Assembly: GCF_024198255.1 (NCBI RefSeq)
Contig: NZ_JAJVKW010000007.1
Location: forward strand, 372,001 to 436,000
Source of the DNA: Myxococcus guangdongensis
GTDB lineage: Bacteria > Myxococcota > Myxococcia > Myxococcales > Myxococcaceae
Reading direction: 5' to 3'
Length of the DNA: 64,000 nucleotides
Shown here: positions 32,026-44,531 of the stretch, piece after piece
How positions within the stretch are numbered: the first letter of the stretch is position 1
How the letters are laid out: every line of letters begins with the position of its first letter
Program-made: the position numbers and the translations under genes
The notes under the pieces: model-generated
The model's input: only the letters and a program-made list of their open reading frames with translations
Database searches by the model: none
Told to the model about the DNA's origin: nothing

Positions 32026-32889
32026 TCACTCCTGCGGCGCGTCAGGGCCCACCAGCCTCACGGCCTCGGGACGCACCTTCAACAACGACGCCACCATCCG
32101 GACGATGCCGGGGAACTCATCCAGCTCGAACCGCCCCGCCCACACCTTGCCCTGGGCCCCCGCCAAGAGGCCCCGGAAGGTGCGCCCCGCGATCCTCGCG
32201 GCGGCGAAGCGGTACGGCCGGCCCTCCACCTGCAACTGCGCCAGCAACTCCAGGCTGCTCCGGGGCGGAACCAACGACTCCGCGCCGAACTTCTCCACGA
32301 TGTCCGAGAAGCGCACCAGCCCCGCGCCCGTGGGCGTCGGTGGGGGACGGCTCGCCGGCTCGCCCAACAGGGCCGCCAGGTAGCCCGTCAGCGCCGCCCG
32401 CTCCCGGAACTCCGACAGCTCCAGCGTGTGGCCCGCACCGCCGGCCACGTCCACCTTCTCCCGCTGCACCCGGGCGATGCGGAAGTTGCCCAGCCGGTCC
32501 GCCGCGAGCAGGACCGACAGGTCCCCCTCCACCACGTCCGTCGTCAGCTCCAGCGTGTCCGGGTCCACCTTGGGCGACAGGCCCAGGACCTGGAGCTCCG
32601 CGGAGCGGCGCTGCACGTGGAAGATGTGCTCGTTGAACGCGTCCGACAGCAGCGCCTCGATGTCCGCCACGTCGCTCAGCGCGCCGATGAGGATGGGCGC
32701 GAGCCCCACCACCGCCGCCGGGGAGATGGGGATGAGCCGGTCCCCCATCACCTGGAAGGTCACCTCGGCGATGAACGCCTTGGTCACGGGATTGACGAGC
32801 GGCGACGACTCCAGATCCAGCACCGCCTCGGTGCCGGCCACGTCCTCACGGACTTGCAGCCCGAGTCCCTCCAGCCGTGCGGTGTCCAT
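32026..32889 (-). CDS. Conserved hypothetical protein
   Basis: 287 residues, not recognised. No signal peptide or membrane helix is clear (the segment VVGLAPILIGALSDV is only moderately hydrophobic). The N-terminal half is rich in beta-like stretches and the C-terminal part holds a Pro-rich linker (ASRPPPTPTGAG). The ATG at 32889 overlaps the stop of the acyl-CoA dehydrogenase gene (TGATG), so the two are translationally coupled, and rnc follows within 9 nt. Context does not show its function. Confidence 0.8.
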   Translation of the reverse strand: MDTARLEGLGLQVREDVAGTEAVLDLESSPLVNPVTKAFIAEVTFQVMGDRLIPISPAAVVGLAPILIGALSDVADIEALLSDAFNEHIFHVQRRSAELQVLGLSPKVDPDTLELTTDVVEGDLSVLLAADRLGNFRIARVQREKVDVAGGAGHTLELSEFRERAALTGYLAALLGEPASRPPPTPTGAGLVRFSDIVEKFGAESLVPPRSSLELLAQLQVEGRPYRFAAARIAGRTFRGLLAGAQGKVWAGRFELDEFPGIVRMVASLLKVRPEAVRLVGPDAPQE

Positions 32890-34034
32890 CAAGCCCCTTT
32901 GAAGGTCTCTCTCGCGATGATGGTGCGTTGGATCTCGCTGGTACCTTCGCCAATTTCACACAGTTTGGCGTCGCGGAGGTAGCGTTCAACCGGGAATTCA
33001 CGGGTGTAGCCATAGCCCCCGTGGATCTGCACGGCCTTGGCGGCGGAGCGGGTGGCCGTCTCGGAGGCGAAGAGCTTCGCCATGGAGGCCTCCCGGGAGT
33101 ACGGCTGGCCCGCATCGGCGAGCCTCGCGGCCCGGTGGACGAGCAGCCGCGCGGCGTCCGTCTCCGTCTTCATGTCCGCCATCATCCAGCGCAGGGCCTG
33201 GAAGTCGGCGATGGGCTGACCGAAGGCGGTGCGGTCCTTGGAGTAGCGCGCGGACTCCTCCAGCGCGCCCCGGGCCAGTCCCACCGCCAGCGCGCCGATG
33301 GTGATGCGGCCCTTGTCGAGGATCTGCATCGTGTCGATGAAGCCGTGGTCCACCTCGCCCACGCGGTTCGCGTCGGGGACCTCCACGTTCTCCAGCACCA
33401 GCTCCGCGGTGTCCGAGGAGCGCATGCCCAGCTTGCCGTGGATGGCGCGCTGGCTGAACCCGGGCATCCCCTTCTCCAGGAGGAACGCGGTGATGCCCTT
33501 CTGGCGCTTCTGGGGGGACGTCATCGCGAGCACCACGAACACGTCGCCCACGGTGCCCTGGGTGATGAACATCTTGGCGCCGTTGAGCACCCAGCCGTCG
33601 CCCTTGCGCACCGCCGTGGTCTTCATGCCCGACGCGTCCGAGCCGGAGCCCGGCTCCGTCAGGCCCCAGGCGCCCAGGAACTCGGCGGAGGCCAGCTTCG
33701 GCAGGTACTTCTCGTGCTGGGCCGGGGTGCCGAAGACCCGCAGGTGGCTGGTGCCCAGGCCGTTGTGGCTGGCCACGGTGAGGGCGAGCGAACCGTCGTA
33801 GCGGGCGATCTCCTCCACGGCCACCGCCACGGCGAGCGAGTCCATGTCCGCCCCGCCGTACTTCTCCGACACCAGGATGCCCATGACGCCGAGCTGTCCC
33901 AGCTCCCGCACCACGTCCATGGGGAACTTCTCCTCGCGGTCCCAATGGGCGGCGTACGGCTTCACGCGGGCCTCGCAGAAGTCGCGAAGCGAGGACTGGA
34001 GGGCGCGGTGACTGTCGGGAAGTTCGAAGTCCAT
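32889..34034 (-). CDS. Acyl-CoA dehydrogenase
   Basis: 381 residues, the normal length. Signatures include [17 protein letters not shown], the FAD/substrate region, [18 protein letters not shown] and [10 protein letters not shown], whose Glu is the usual catalytic base of short/medium-chain members. It oxidises an acyl-CoA to the 2-enoyl-CoA, passing electrons to ETF. Chain-length preference cannot be read safely. The ATG at 34034 gives the canonical start [10 protein letters not shown]; the open frame upstream to 34223 is not family-like. An enoyl-CoA hydratase gene is 0.8 kb away and an HMG-CoA lyase gene 4 kb away, so branched-chain acyl-CoA breakdown is possible. Confidence 0.96.
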   Translation of the reverse strand: MDFELPDSHRALQSSLRDFCEARVKPYAAHWDREEKFPMDVVRELGQLGVMGILVSEKYGGADMDSLAVAVAVEEIARYDGSLALTVASHNGLGTSHLRVFGTPAQHEKYLPKLASAEFLGAWGLTEPGSGSDASGMKTTAVRKGDGWVLNGAKMFITQGTVGDVFVVLAMTSPQKRQKGITAFLLEKGMPGFSQRAIHGKLGMRSSDTAELVLENVEVPDANRVGEVDHGFIDTMQILDKGRITIGALAVGLARGALEESARYSKDRTAFGQPIADFQALRWMMADMKTETDAARLLVHRAARLADAGQPYSREASMAKLFASETATRSAAKAVQIHGGYGYTREFPVERYLRDAKLCEIGEGTSEIQRTIIARETFKGA

Positions 34035-34308
34035 GGGGGGCGGATCTATCGCAAAGGGTCCCCGCGCGGCGACCTTCTCGCACCGCCTGGAGGCCCGGGA
34101 AGCGCCCGGCGACATACCAGAAAGAGCCAGGGCTGGCTGCTCCCTCTCCGAGGGGGTGGGCCTGGGAGTGCGTCCAAACGGCGACGCGACGAACGACCCC
34201 CAGGGCGCGGGGGGTGGCGGCACGGGCTCCCCTGCCTACCTTCAAAGCACCAAGGGGTCTCGGCGCGCCCGCGACGCGGCCCCGACCACACTGGCCCTGG
34301 AGGGATGC

Positions 34309-34668
34309 ATGTTCGCGAAGAAGAAGGCGAAGTGGACGGCGAAGGGATTGGCCAAGAGCGAGCTGTACCGCAAGTGGGTGGCCCACAAGCTCCTCGACGA
34401 GCTTCCCCGCGTGGCCAAGGACCGCTGGGATGACTTCGAGCCGGATGATGCGCTGCGCCACATCGGCCTGACGACGTACAAGCCGGCGCGCTCCGGCCTG
34501 GGCGGCCTGGGGCTGTTCCTCATCGGCGCGGTGGCCGGCGGCGTGGCGGCGCTGCTGCTCACGCCCAAGACGGGGGATGACCTGCGCACCACCGTCAAGG
34601 ACAAGGCCATGGGCTACATGAACAAGCAGAACATCGGCCTGGCGCCCGAGAAGAGCGCCAGCGCCTGA
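34309..34668 (+). CDS. Small YtxH-type membrane protein
   Basis: 119 residues. A basic start (MFAKKKAKWTAKG), a charged helical region, and one Gly/Ala-rich helix near 65-83 (GLFLIGAVAGGVAALLL) followed by TPKTGDDLRTTVKDKAMGYM. The helix followed by a PxxGxxLR motif is the YtxH pattern, seen in stress-associated membrane proteins of unknown action. GGAGGG lies about 5 nt before the ATG at 34309. The divergent acyl-CoA dehydrogenase gene starts 274 bp away. Confidence 0.82.
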   Translation: MFAKKKAKWTAKGLAKSELYRKWVAHKLLDELPRVAKDRWDDFEPDDALRHIGLTTYKPARSGLGGLGLFLIGAVAGGVAALLLTPKTGDDLRTTVKDKAMGYMNKQNIGLAPEKSASA

Positions 34669-34681
34669 GCCGGTGGCCGCG

Positions 34682-34703
34682 GGCCCCTCGCGAGCGGGGG
34701 GCC
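34682..34703. terminator. Hairpin between the YtxH and enoyl-CoA hydratase genes
   Basis: GGCCCC / GGGGCC arms around a 10-base loop, in the convergent gap. It is short but GC-rich and has no U-tract. Confidence 0.35.
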
Positions 34704-34856
34704 GGCAGCGGCCCGGCACTTCATGGGGCGGGGTCCGCGGACAACACGCGGGCCGCCGCCCTTCGTGCGTCCCGGCGGGCGTTGGCTGAGCGGGCGCGCC
34801 TCGCGTGGGGCCCGGCGCCGTGCGGGGCGGAGCGCGCGGGGGCCCTTCGCGCGCCG

Positions 34857-37823
<2,967 letters not shown>

Positions 37824-37872
37824 TCACTCAGAGTGAATCGCCTGCTCGCGCCGCTCCGGTGAACGCGGATCA

Positions 37873-37925
37873 CCCCGGCCGTCGCATCAGGCACTGGAGC
37901 GAGAGCTCACCCGAGACGGCCGGGG
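37873..37925. repeat. Perfect 11-bp inverted repeat
   Basis: CCCCGGCCGTC (37873-37883) and GACGGCCGGGG (37915-37925) are exact inverse complements separated by 31 bases. This could be a terminator for the minus-strand HMG-CoA lyase gene or the stem of a small structured RNA. Confidence 0.5.
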
Positions 37926-38023
37926 CGGCCCGAACAGGCGCCTGTCCGCACGCTGACCCACACCCCGATCAATGATTACTGAGAGTGAAGTCCTCGACCC
38001 CGGACCCTACCTGCGGGAGCGCC

Positions 38024-38998
38024 TCAGGTCTGCGCGCGGCGAGACGCCTTCTTCTCGCGCTCGCCGAGGGCGGCCTGGAGGAACTTGCCGGCCAGCTTCC
38101 GGCCGATCAGCTCCTGGGCAATCTCCCCAGCCTCCACCAGCCGGTCCAGGTTGATGCCGGTCTCCACGCCCATGCCATGGAACATGAAGACGGCGTCCTC
38201 GGTCGCGAGGTTGCCCGCGGCGCCCGGCGCATAGGGGCAGCCCCCCAGCCCGCCGATGCTCGCGTCGAAGGTCGTCACGCCCGCGGACAAGCCGACGAGC
38301 GAGTTGGCCAGCGCCGTGCCCCGCGTGTCGTGCAGGTGCAGCGCCAGCTTCTCCACGGGGATGTGCTTGAGCAGCGCGTCGAGGATCTCCTCGGTCTGCC
38401 TCGGCGTGCCCACGCCAATCGTGTCCCCCAGGCTGAGCTGGTAGATGCCCGCGTCCACCAGGTGCCGGCAGATGTCCACCACGCGCTCCACCGGGACGTG
38501 GCCCTCGTAGGGACAGCCCCACACGGTGGAGAGGTAGCCGCGCACGCGCATGCCGGCCTGGAGCGCCGCCGAGGTGACCTCGCGCGCGCCGGCCATCGCC
38601 TCCGCGATGCTCTTGTTGATGTTCTTCTTGGAGTGGGCCTCGGACGCGGAGATGAACACCGCGGCCTCCTCCAGCCCGGCCTCCTTCGCGCGCTCCAGTC
38701 CCTTGAGGTTGGGCACCAGCGCGGAGAACACCACGCCCTCGCGACGCCCCACCAGGCGCAGCAGCTCCTCGGCGTCGGCGAGCTGGGGAATCCACTTGGG
38801 CGAGACGAACGAGGTCACCTCGATGCGCTTCTCGCCCGCGTCCACCAGGGCATTGATGAGCCGCGCCTTGTCCCGCGTGGGCAGCGTGCGCAGCTCGTTC
38901 TGCAGGCCGTCGCGAGGACCGACCTCGTACACGTCCACCCGCTTCGGCAGCTGGCCCAGCAGGTTCCCGCGCGCTCGTGAATGGGAGGTCTCAGGCAT
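38024..38998 (-). CDS. mvaB: Hydroxymethylglutaryl-CoA lyase
   Basis: 324 residues. TIM-barrel motifs of the HMG-CoA lyase family are clear: YEVGPRDGLQNE with the catalytic Arg/Asp, LGDTIGVGTP, LHLHDTRGTALAN and the signature GLGGCPYAPGAAGNLATED with the active-site Cys. It cleaves HMG-CoA to acetyl-CoA and acetoacetate, the last step of leucine breakdown. In myxobacteria the same intermediates also feed an alternative route to isovaleryl-CoA. The ATG at 38998 lies inside the end of the upstream methyltransferase gene (8-bp overlap), so the two are coupled. Confidence 0.96.
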   Translation of the reverse strand: MPETSHSRARGNLLGQLPKRVDVYEVGPRDGLQNELRTLPTRDKARLINALVDAGEKRIEVTSFVSPKWIPQLADAEELLRLVGRREGVVFSALVPNLKGLERAKEAGLEEAAVFISASEAHSKKNINKSIAEAMAGAREVTSAALQAGMRVRGYLSTVWGCPYEGHVPVERVVDICRHLVDAGIYQLSLGDTIGVGTPRQTEEILDALLKHIPVEKLALHLHDTRGTALANSLVGLSAGVTTFDASIGGLGGCPYAPGAAGNLATEDAVFMFHGMGVETGINLDRLVEAGEIAQELIGRKLAGKFLQAALGEREKKASRRAQT

Positions 38999-39746
38999 CT
39001 CGCAGCACCGCTCCAACAATCAGGTCGGCCGACAGTCGCGTCAGCGGCTCGCCATCGAGTCCGCCATGCACCCAGGAGATCGAAAACCCGGTGCTTTCCA
39101 ACAGCGCGGTCAGTTCCGCAAGGGGATAGTAACGAATGGCGTAGGACGCAGACAGGACACGGCCGTCTCTCAAGGTGAGGGTCCGCCGCCCCTCGTCGCG
39201 CCCCGTCGCCACATCGAAGCGACTCTCCTCCGCCAACACGCCCCCGTCCGGAAGGGTCCGCTGGAACGCGGCGCCCGGTGACGCGGCCAGTCGCTCGTGC
39301 GGCACCGTGTGGAACACCAGGAGCCCTCCCCGCCTCAACGCCCGCGCCACCTGCCGGAGGATGTGCACATGCTCCTCGTCCGTGAAGGCGAACAGCGTGG
39401 AGTACCACGCATACGCCCCCGCCAGAGAACCCTCCCGGAAGGGCAGTGCCCGGAGGTCGCCGCGCACCACGGGGAAGCCCGGACGTCGCATCGCCAGCGA
39501 CAACGCATCCCGCTCCAGCCCGATGACGCGCCCCGCCAGGGGGCCCGAGGCCTGGAGTCGCGCGGCATGGCGGCCATGGCCACAGCCCAGGTCCACCACG
39601 GGCTCGGGGCCGGGCACGTCGGCGAACACGCGCGCCAGGTAATCCGCCTCCCTCGCCGTCACGCTCTCGGACAGGAAGGGCAACGTGCTGCGCAGGTACA
39701 GCTCGCCGAAGAAGTCCACGCGCGCACGTCGGCGGCCGGGAAGCAC
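38991..39746 (-). CDS. Class I SAM-dependent methyltransferase
   Basis: 251 residues. Motif I is VVDLGCGHGRHAARL, followed by an acidic residue in GLERDAL and PVVRGDLRALPF, typical of small-molecule methyltransferases. The substrate is unknown. AGGAGG lies about 8 nt before the GTG at 39746, which I take as the start; the open frame further upstream to 40061 is not family-like. It overlaps mvaB by 8 bp and follows the aminotransferase gene after 70 bp. Confidence 0.87.
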   Translation of the reverse strand: MLPGRRRARVDFFGELYLRSTLPFLSESVTAREADYLARVFADVPGPEPVVDLGCGHGRHAARLQASGPLAGRVIGLERDALSLAMRRPGFPVVRGDLRALPFREGSLAGAYAWYSTLFAFTDEEHVHILRQVARALRRGGLLVFHTVPHERLAASPGAAFQRTLPDGGVLAEESRFDVATGRDEGRRTLTLRDGRVLSASYAIRYYPLAELTALLESTGFSISWVHGGLDGEPLTRLSADLIVGAVLRDA

Positions 39747-39816
39747 GGCACCGCCCTCCTCTGCCGGGGGATGTAGCAACCCCGTCCCGCCGTCGCAACG
39801 CGGGGCGCCCGCCCTT

Positions 39817-41010
39817 TCAGCGCCCGGGCCCGAGCTTCGCGCGCAGCCGGCGCACGGCCTCGTCCAGCACCGCGTCCGTCTTGCAGAACGCGAAGCGAGC
39901 GAGCCCATGGCCCAGGTGGCGGTGCTCGGGGCCGTAGAAGACGCTCGGAGGGATGGCCGCCACGCCGACCTCCGACACCAGGTGCCGACAGAAGGCCACG
40001 TCGTCCGCGAAGCCCCGGCCGGAGATGTCCGTGAGGATGAAGTAGCTGCCCTCCGGGACATGCGCCTTCAGGCCCGCGTCGCGCAGCCCGGACAACAGCC
40101 GCTCCCGCCGGGCGGCATAGGCCGCCGACAGCCCGTCGAAGTACGTGTCCGGCAGACGGAGCGCCGCCGCCATGGCCGCCTGGAAGGGGGACGCGGTGGC
40201 GAAGGTGACGAACTGATGCGCGCGCTGGATGGCGTCCCGCAGCGCGGGCGGGGCAATCACCCAGCCCACCTTCCAGCCCGTGAGGCTGAACGTCTTGCCG
40301 CCGCTGCTCACCGTCACCGTGCGGTCCGCCAGCGAGGGCACGGTGGCCGGGCGCACGTGGCGCGCGGGGGCGAAGGTGATGTGCTCGTAGACCTCGTCGG
40401 ACAGCACCTTCACGTCATGCTCGGCGCACAGCGCGCCGATGCGCTCGAGCTCCTCGCGCGTGAAGACCTTGCCCGTCGGATTGTGGGGCGTGTTGAGGAT
40501 GAGCAGCCGCGTGCGCGGGGTGAAGGCCGCGCGCAGCTCGTCCCAGTCGAACCACCACTGCGCATGCGCCGCGTCCGGCGGCCTCAGGGGGACCCAGCGC
40601 GCCGTGGCGCCGACGAAGGTGATGTTCGCGTCGTACGAGTCGTAGAACGGCTCGAACGCGATGACCTCGTCCCCCGGGTCCACCAGGCCGAGGATGACGT
40701 CGAGGATGGCCTCCGTGGCCCCGCTCGTCACCGTCACCATGGTGTCCGGGTCCACCGTCTGGCCGTAGAAGCGGGCCGAGTGCTCGGCGATGGCCACGCG
40801 CAAGTCCCGCGCGCCGGTGCTCATGGCGTACTGGTTGACGCCGTCGTGGATGGCCCGCCGCGCGGCCTCCTTCACGGCCTCCGGCCCGTCGAAGTCGGGG
40901 AACCCCTGCCCCAGGTTCACCGCGCCGTGCTTCTGGGCCAGCGCGCTGAACTCGGAGAAGACGGTGGTGCCGAACCGCGACACGCGCTGCGACGACACGG
41001 ACCTGGACAT
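39817..41010 (-). CDS. Class I/II pyridoxal-phosphate aminotransferase
   Basis: 397 residues with the full fold-type I pattern: NLGQGFPDFDGPEAV, TVTSGATEAI, NTPHNPTGKVF, SDEVYEH and the PLP lysine in SSGGKTFSLTGWKVGW. Sequence style matches the subgroup of methionine (YbdL) and kynurenine/glutamine transaminases, so an aromatic or sulphur amino acid substrate is likely but not shown. It is preceded by the PAP2 gene (42-bp gap) on the same strand. Confidence 0.94.
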   Translation of the reverse strand: MSRSVSSQRVSRFGTTVFSEFSALAQKHGAVNLGQGFPDFDGPEAVKEAARRAIHDGVNQYAMSTGARDLRVAIAEHSARFYGQTVDPDTMVTVTSGATEAILDVILGLVDPGDEVIAFEPFYDSYDANITFVGATARWVPLRPPDAAHAQWWFDWDELRAAFTPRTRLLILNTPHNPTGKVFTREELERIGALCAEHDVKVLSDEVYEHITFAPARHVRPATVPSLADRTVTVSSGGKTFSLTGWKVGWVIAPPALRDAIQRAHQFVTFATASPFQAAMAAALRLPDTYFDGLSAAYAARRERLLSGLRDAGLKAHVPEGSYFILTDISGRGFADDVAFCRHLVSEVGVAAIPPSVFYGPEHRHLGHGLARFAFCKTDAVLDEAVRRLRAKLGPGR

Positions 41011-41052
41011 GGAGCGCTCCCGACGCGGCCGGCCTCGAGGGCCGGAACGTGC

Positions 41053-42027
41053 TCAGGGGCGCAGGATAGCGTCCACCGGGACGGAGCGCGCGGCCCTCTC
41101 GCTCTCGCGCTGCCGCGCCGCCCGCGTGAGCGCCGTGGCCATGCCCACCACCACCATCACCAGCGGCACCGCGCACAGCAGGTCCGTGGCGTAGTGGAAG
41201 CGCCCCGCGAGCGTCGCGAAGATGAGCCCCATGCCCGGCAGCAACATCACCCAGAACACCTTCCGGGAGAACCGCCACGCATAGAAGAGGACCAGCAGCG
41301 TGGTGCCGGTGTGGCCCGACGGGAAGCAGTCCCGCGCGAAGACGGGCCGGCGCATGATCGAATCCAGCCACGGCGTCAGCGTGCCCTGCAGCGGCCCATC
41401 GAACGCGTCGATGAAGAAGTAGCGCGGCCCCACGGCCGGCACCAACGAGTACGCCGAGTAGTTCAGGATGAACAACAGCCCCAGTCCCAGCAGGTACTCG
41501 TCGAACTCCGGCGAGGCCCCATGCGCGCGGCGGTACAGGCCGATGCCCAGCACCAGCGGCCACACGAAGTGGCCGTAGTAGCAGAGGAGCAGCACGTCGT
41601 TGAGCCAGCCGGGGATGACGTTCGCCAGCACCACGGAGGCCTGGAACCCGAAGATGCGCTGGTCCGCGGCCACCAACTGCGCGTCCCGCAGGAACGGGTT
41701 GAGCGTGTCCACCACGGGGGTGAGCCAACCGTGCGTGAGCACCGCCGCGGGCAGCAGCCAGAAGTCCGCCAGGATGGTCAGCCACCGCTGATGCGGGAAG
41801 CGGGACTCGAGCGTGCGCAGCACCAGGGGACCCGCCGCCATGGAGGCGAACAGCCAGACATGGTGCAGCGAGCCCAGCGTCCACCGCCCGGGGCCGAGCA
41901 GCACCAGCGCCGCGAGCGAACAGGCGATGACGATGATGAGGTCCACGGGCCCCAGACGGACCTGTGCCTCACGGGAACCCTTCACCGGGGCGGCGCCACG
42001 CAGCCCCTGGGCATTCGAGAGACTCAC
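41053..42027 (-). CDS. PAP2-superfamily membrane phosphatase
   Basis: 324 residues, about six membrane helices. The phosphatase motifs are RRPVFARDCFPSGHTG (second motif PSGH) and AGRFHYATDLLCA (third motif, His and Asp). PAP2 enzymes remove phosphate from lipid phosphates such as undecaprenyl or phosphatidyl phosphates, or transfer lipid headgroups. The GTG at 42027 overlaps the TGA of the RND transporter gene (GTGA). Translational coupling to a lipid-type transporter suggests a shared lipid substrate. Confidence 0.9.
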   Translation of the reverse strand: MSLSNAQGLRGAAPVKGSREAQVRLGPVDLIIVIACSLAALVLLGPGRWTLGSLHHVWLFASMAAGPLVLRTLESRFPHQRWLTILADFWLLPAAVLTHGWLTPVVDTLNPFLRDAQLVAADQRIFGFQASVVLANVIPGWLNDVLLLCYYGHFVWPLVLGIGLYRRAHGASPEFDEYLLGLGLLFILNYSAYSLVPAVGPRYFFIDAFDGPLQGTLTPWLDSIMRRPVFARDCFPSGHTGTTLLVLFYAWRFSRKVFWVMLLPGMGLIFATLAGRFHYATDLLCAVPLVMVVVGMATALTRAARQRESERAARSVPVDAILRP

Positions 42028-44531
42028 GCCGATTTCCGCTCCCCCGACGACCCAGCCTCGGACTCGGCCGCGTCGAGATCGAGACTCCGGACGACCGCGC
42101 CCTCCCGCGTGACGAGCAAGCCCTTGCGCTCCTTCCAGCGCTCCAGGAGGGCAAGCAGCGCGGGGAAGAAGACCGTGGTCCCCAGAAAGGTGCACACGAC
42201 CCCGAGGAGCGCAATCTGTCCGATGCTCCGCAAGCCCTGGTGGTTGGCGATGAGCAGCGCGCCGTACCCGGCCGCGTTCGACAGCGTGGCGACCACGGCC
42301 GCCAGCCCCGTGTGCCGCACCACCTTGCCGAGCGAGCCGGGGCCCTCCTCCTCGTACCGGTGATACAGGTGCACGGAGTTGTCCACCGCGATGGCGAGCA
42401 GGTTCGGCAGCACCACCGCGTTGATGAAGTTGAGCTGCACGTCGAACAGGTACATGCCGCCCGCCAGGCACGTCATGCCCAGGAACAGCGGCCCCGTCAC
42501 CAGCAGCGTCCGCTTCAGGCTGCGCAGGCTCACCAGGATGACCAGGAACACCGCCGCCGCGGCCGCCCAGAGGATGAGCGGACCGTCCGCGCTCACCAGC
42601 GCGAAGATGCGCGAGGCGATGCGGTTGCTGTCCAGCACCGACATCTCCACGCCCACCGCCTTCGCGCCCTCCACCACCTGGTCGATCTGCGCCGCCCAGC
42701 GCGTGAGGTCCTTGGTGTCGTAGTTCGACACGGAGGGGAACAGCAGCAGGAAGGTGCCCTTCCCGTCCGTCGCCTCGAAGCGGCGGCGCACCTCCACGGG
42801 CAGCGCGTCCAGGCCGTACGGCTTCGCCTCCACCATCCCCTGGAACTCCTTCAGCCGCGGGTCCTCGTACGCCGCCTCGGGCAGGCCGCGCAGCAGCGTG
42901 CGGATGCCGGTGATTTCGACGCCCCGCCGCTCCACGTCTCCGGGCACCAGGTCGTTCAGGGAGGTGGTGCGCAGGAACACGGAGTCCGCGCCGTTCTTCT
43001 GCTTCACCTCGGCGATGATCTGCTCGACCTTCGCCGCCTGCCCCAGGTCATCCACCAGGAAGATGGCGGGGTTGAGCGGCTGCCCCAGCTGCTCGGTGAC
43101 GTGGTCATCCAGCCGCGACGCCGGGGAGTCGCCCTTCAGCTTGCGCATGTCCGTCTCGAAGCCCAGCCGGGGCGCGATGGAGACGGAGAACGCGGCGAAG
43201 CCCACCACGGCGAGCGCAATCAAAACCAGGACCGACGTGGGCCACCGGCGCCACTCCCGCTCGGGCTTCGGCGGGGCGACGGGGGCCGCCTCCGACGCGG
43301 GCGCCGCGTCCACGCGGGCTGGCCGCAGCCGCTCCGCGATGGCCAGCAGCGACGGCCCCAGCGCATAGGCCGCCAGCACCGCGAGCAGCACGCCCAGCCC
43401 CGCCAGGAAGCCGAACTGATTGAAGGCGTGGAACTGCGCCAGCATCAGCACGAAGAAGGCCGCCGCGTTCGTCACCGCGGACGTCATCGCGCCGCTGAAG
43501 GTGCCACCCACGGCCGTGGCCAGCGCCTCGCGCGCGGACCGGGTGCGCCGCTCCTCCCAGTAGCGCATGCACAGGTGCACGCCGTACTCGATGCCCAGGC
43601 CGATGAGGATGGCAACCAGGAAGCCCGTCACCACGTTCAGGTGGCCGATGGCCAGCCACGCAATGCCGAACGTCAGCAGGATGCCCACGACGACGGGCAG
43701 GCCCACCACCGCCAGCGCCGCGATGCGCCGGGTGGCCAGGAGGATGAGGCCGATGGCGATGAGCGCGGACAGCGTGCCGGCGCGCGACAAGTCGCCGCGC
43801 ATCACCGCGTCCTCTTCGATGCGGTTCTGGAAGTTGCCCGTCGCCTCCAGCGTCACCGCCGGATAGCGCTCCGACGAAAGCGTGCGACCCGTGCCCAGCG
43901 CCAGCTCCACGAAGCGGCGCGCGAAGTCCAGGTCACCCGCGGTGCCCATGGGCTTGAGCATCAGGTAGACCTCGGTGCCGTCCGCGTTCGCCAGGGACTC
44001 GTGCACCGGCGCGTTCGGCGAGTGCTTCTGTGCGATCTCCTCGAACGTGGGCGGCGGAGGCGTGGCCCCCAGGTCGATATAGAAGGGGTTGGCCTGCTGT
44101 CGCTCGTAGCGCACGCGCGCCGTCAGATCCGCGCGCAGCTCCGCCAGCGTCTCCGCGGGCAACAGCCACAACGCGTGCCGCTTGAAGAACTCCACGTCGT
44201 AGCTGTGCTCGACGTAGCGCACCTCGGGCAGGGCCTCCAGCCGCCCCTTCAGCTCGCGCGCGTAAGCCTTCAGCCGCTCGGGTGTGTCTCCCTTCGCGAC
44301 GATGACCAGGTACCCGTCCCCACCCGCCTTCTGCGACACGCGTGTCAGGTCCTGGACTTCGCGGGCACCCTGGGGCAGCAGCTCCACGAATGAACCACGG
44401 AACTCCAACCGCGACGCCAGTGCCATACCGCCGGCGGCCAGCAATGCAGAGATCAGCAGCACGTACCAGGGCCGGGAGACCGCCGTCTGGATGAACCCCT
44501 CGAACCACCGTTGCCGCAGAGACCTGGCCAC
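42024..44531 (-). CDS. RND/MMPL-family transporter
   Basis: 835 residues from a GTG at 44531 (GAGGAG six bases upstream). Layout: one helix (about 20), a large periplasmic domain, five or so helices including GFLVAILIGLGIEYGVHLCMRYW, a loop, a second first-helix (VLVLIALAVVGFAAFSV), a second periplasmic domain, and a second helical bundle with LLAIAVDNSVHLYHRY. This duplicated MMPL arrangement resembles the HpnN-type lipid/hopanoid transporters. No membrane-fusion or outer-membrane partner gene is next to it. The substrate is inferred to be a lipid only from family and from the coupled PAP2 gene. Confidence 0.92.
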   Translation of the reverse strand: MARSLRQRWFEGFIQTAVSRPWYVLLISALLAAGGMALASRLEFRGSFVELLPQGAREVQDLTRVSQKAGGDGYLVIVAKGDTPERLKAYARELKGRLEALPEVRYVEHSYDVEFFKRHALWLLPAETLAELRADLTARVRYERQQANPFYIDLGATPPPPTFEEIAQKHSPNAPVHESLANADGTEVYLMLKPMGTAGDLDFARRFVELALGTGRTLSSERYPAVTLEATGNFQNRIEEDAVMRGDLSRAGTLSALIAIGLILLATRRIAALAVVGLPVVVGILLTFGIAWLAIGHLNVVTGFLVAILIGLGIEYGVHLCMRYWEERRTRSAREALATAVGGTFSGAMTSAVTNAAAFFVLMLAQFHAFNQFGFLAGLGVLLAVLAAYALGPSLLAIAERLRPARVDAAPASEAAPVAPPKPEREWRRWPTSVLVLIALAVVGFAAFSVSIAPRLGFETDMRKLKGDSPASRLDDHVTEQLGQPLNPAIFLVDDLGQAAKVEQIIAEVKQKNGADSVFLRTTSLNDLVPGDVERRGVEITGIRTLLRGLPEAAYEDPRLKEFQGMVEAKPYGLDALPVEVRRRFEATDGKGTFLLLFPSVSNYDTKDLTRWAAQIDQVVEGAKAVGVEMSVLDSNRIASRIFALVSADGPLILWAAAAAVFLVILVSLRSLKRTLLVTGPLFLGMTCLAGGMYLFDVQLNFINAVVLPNLLAIAVDNSVHLYHRYEEEGPGSLGKVVRHTGLAAVVATLSNAAGYGALLIANHQGLRSIGQIALLGVVCTFLGTTVFFPALLALLERWKERKGLLVTREGAVVRSLDLDAAESEAGSSGERKSA

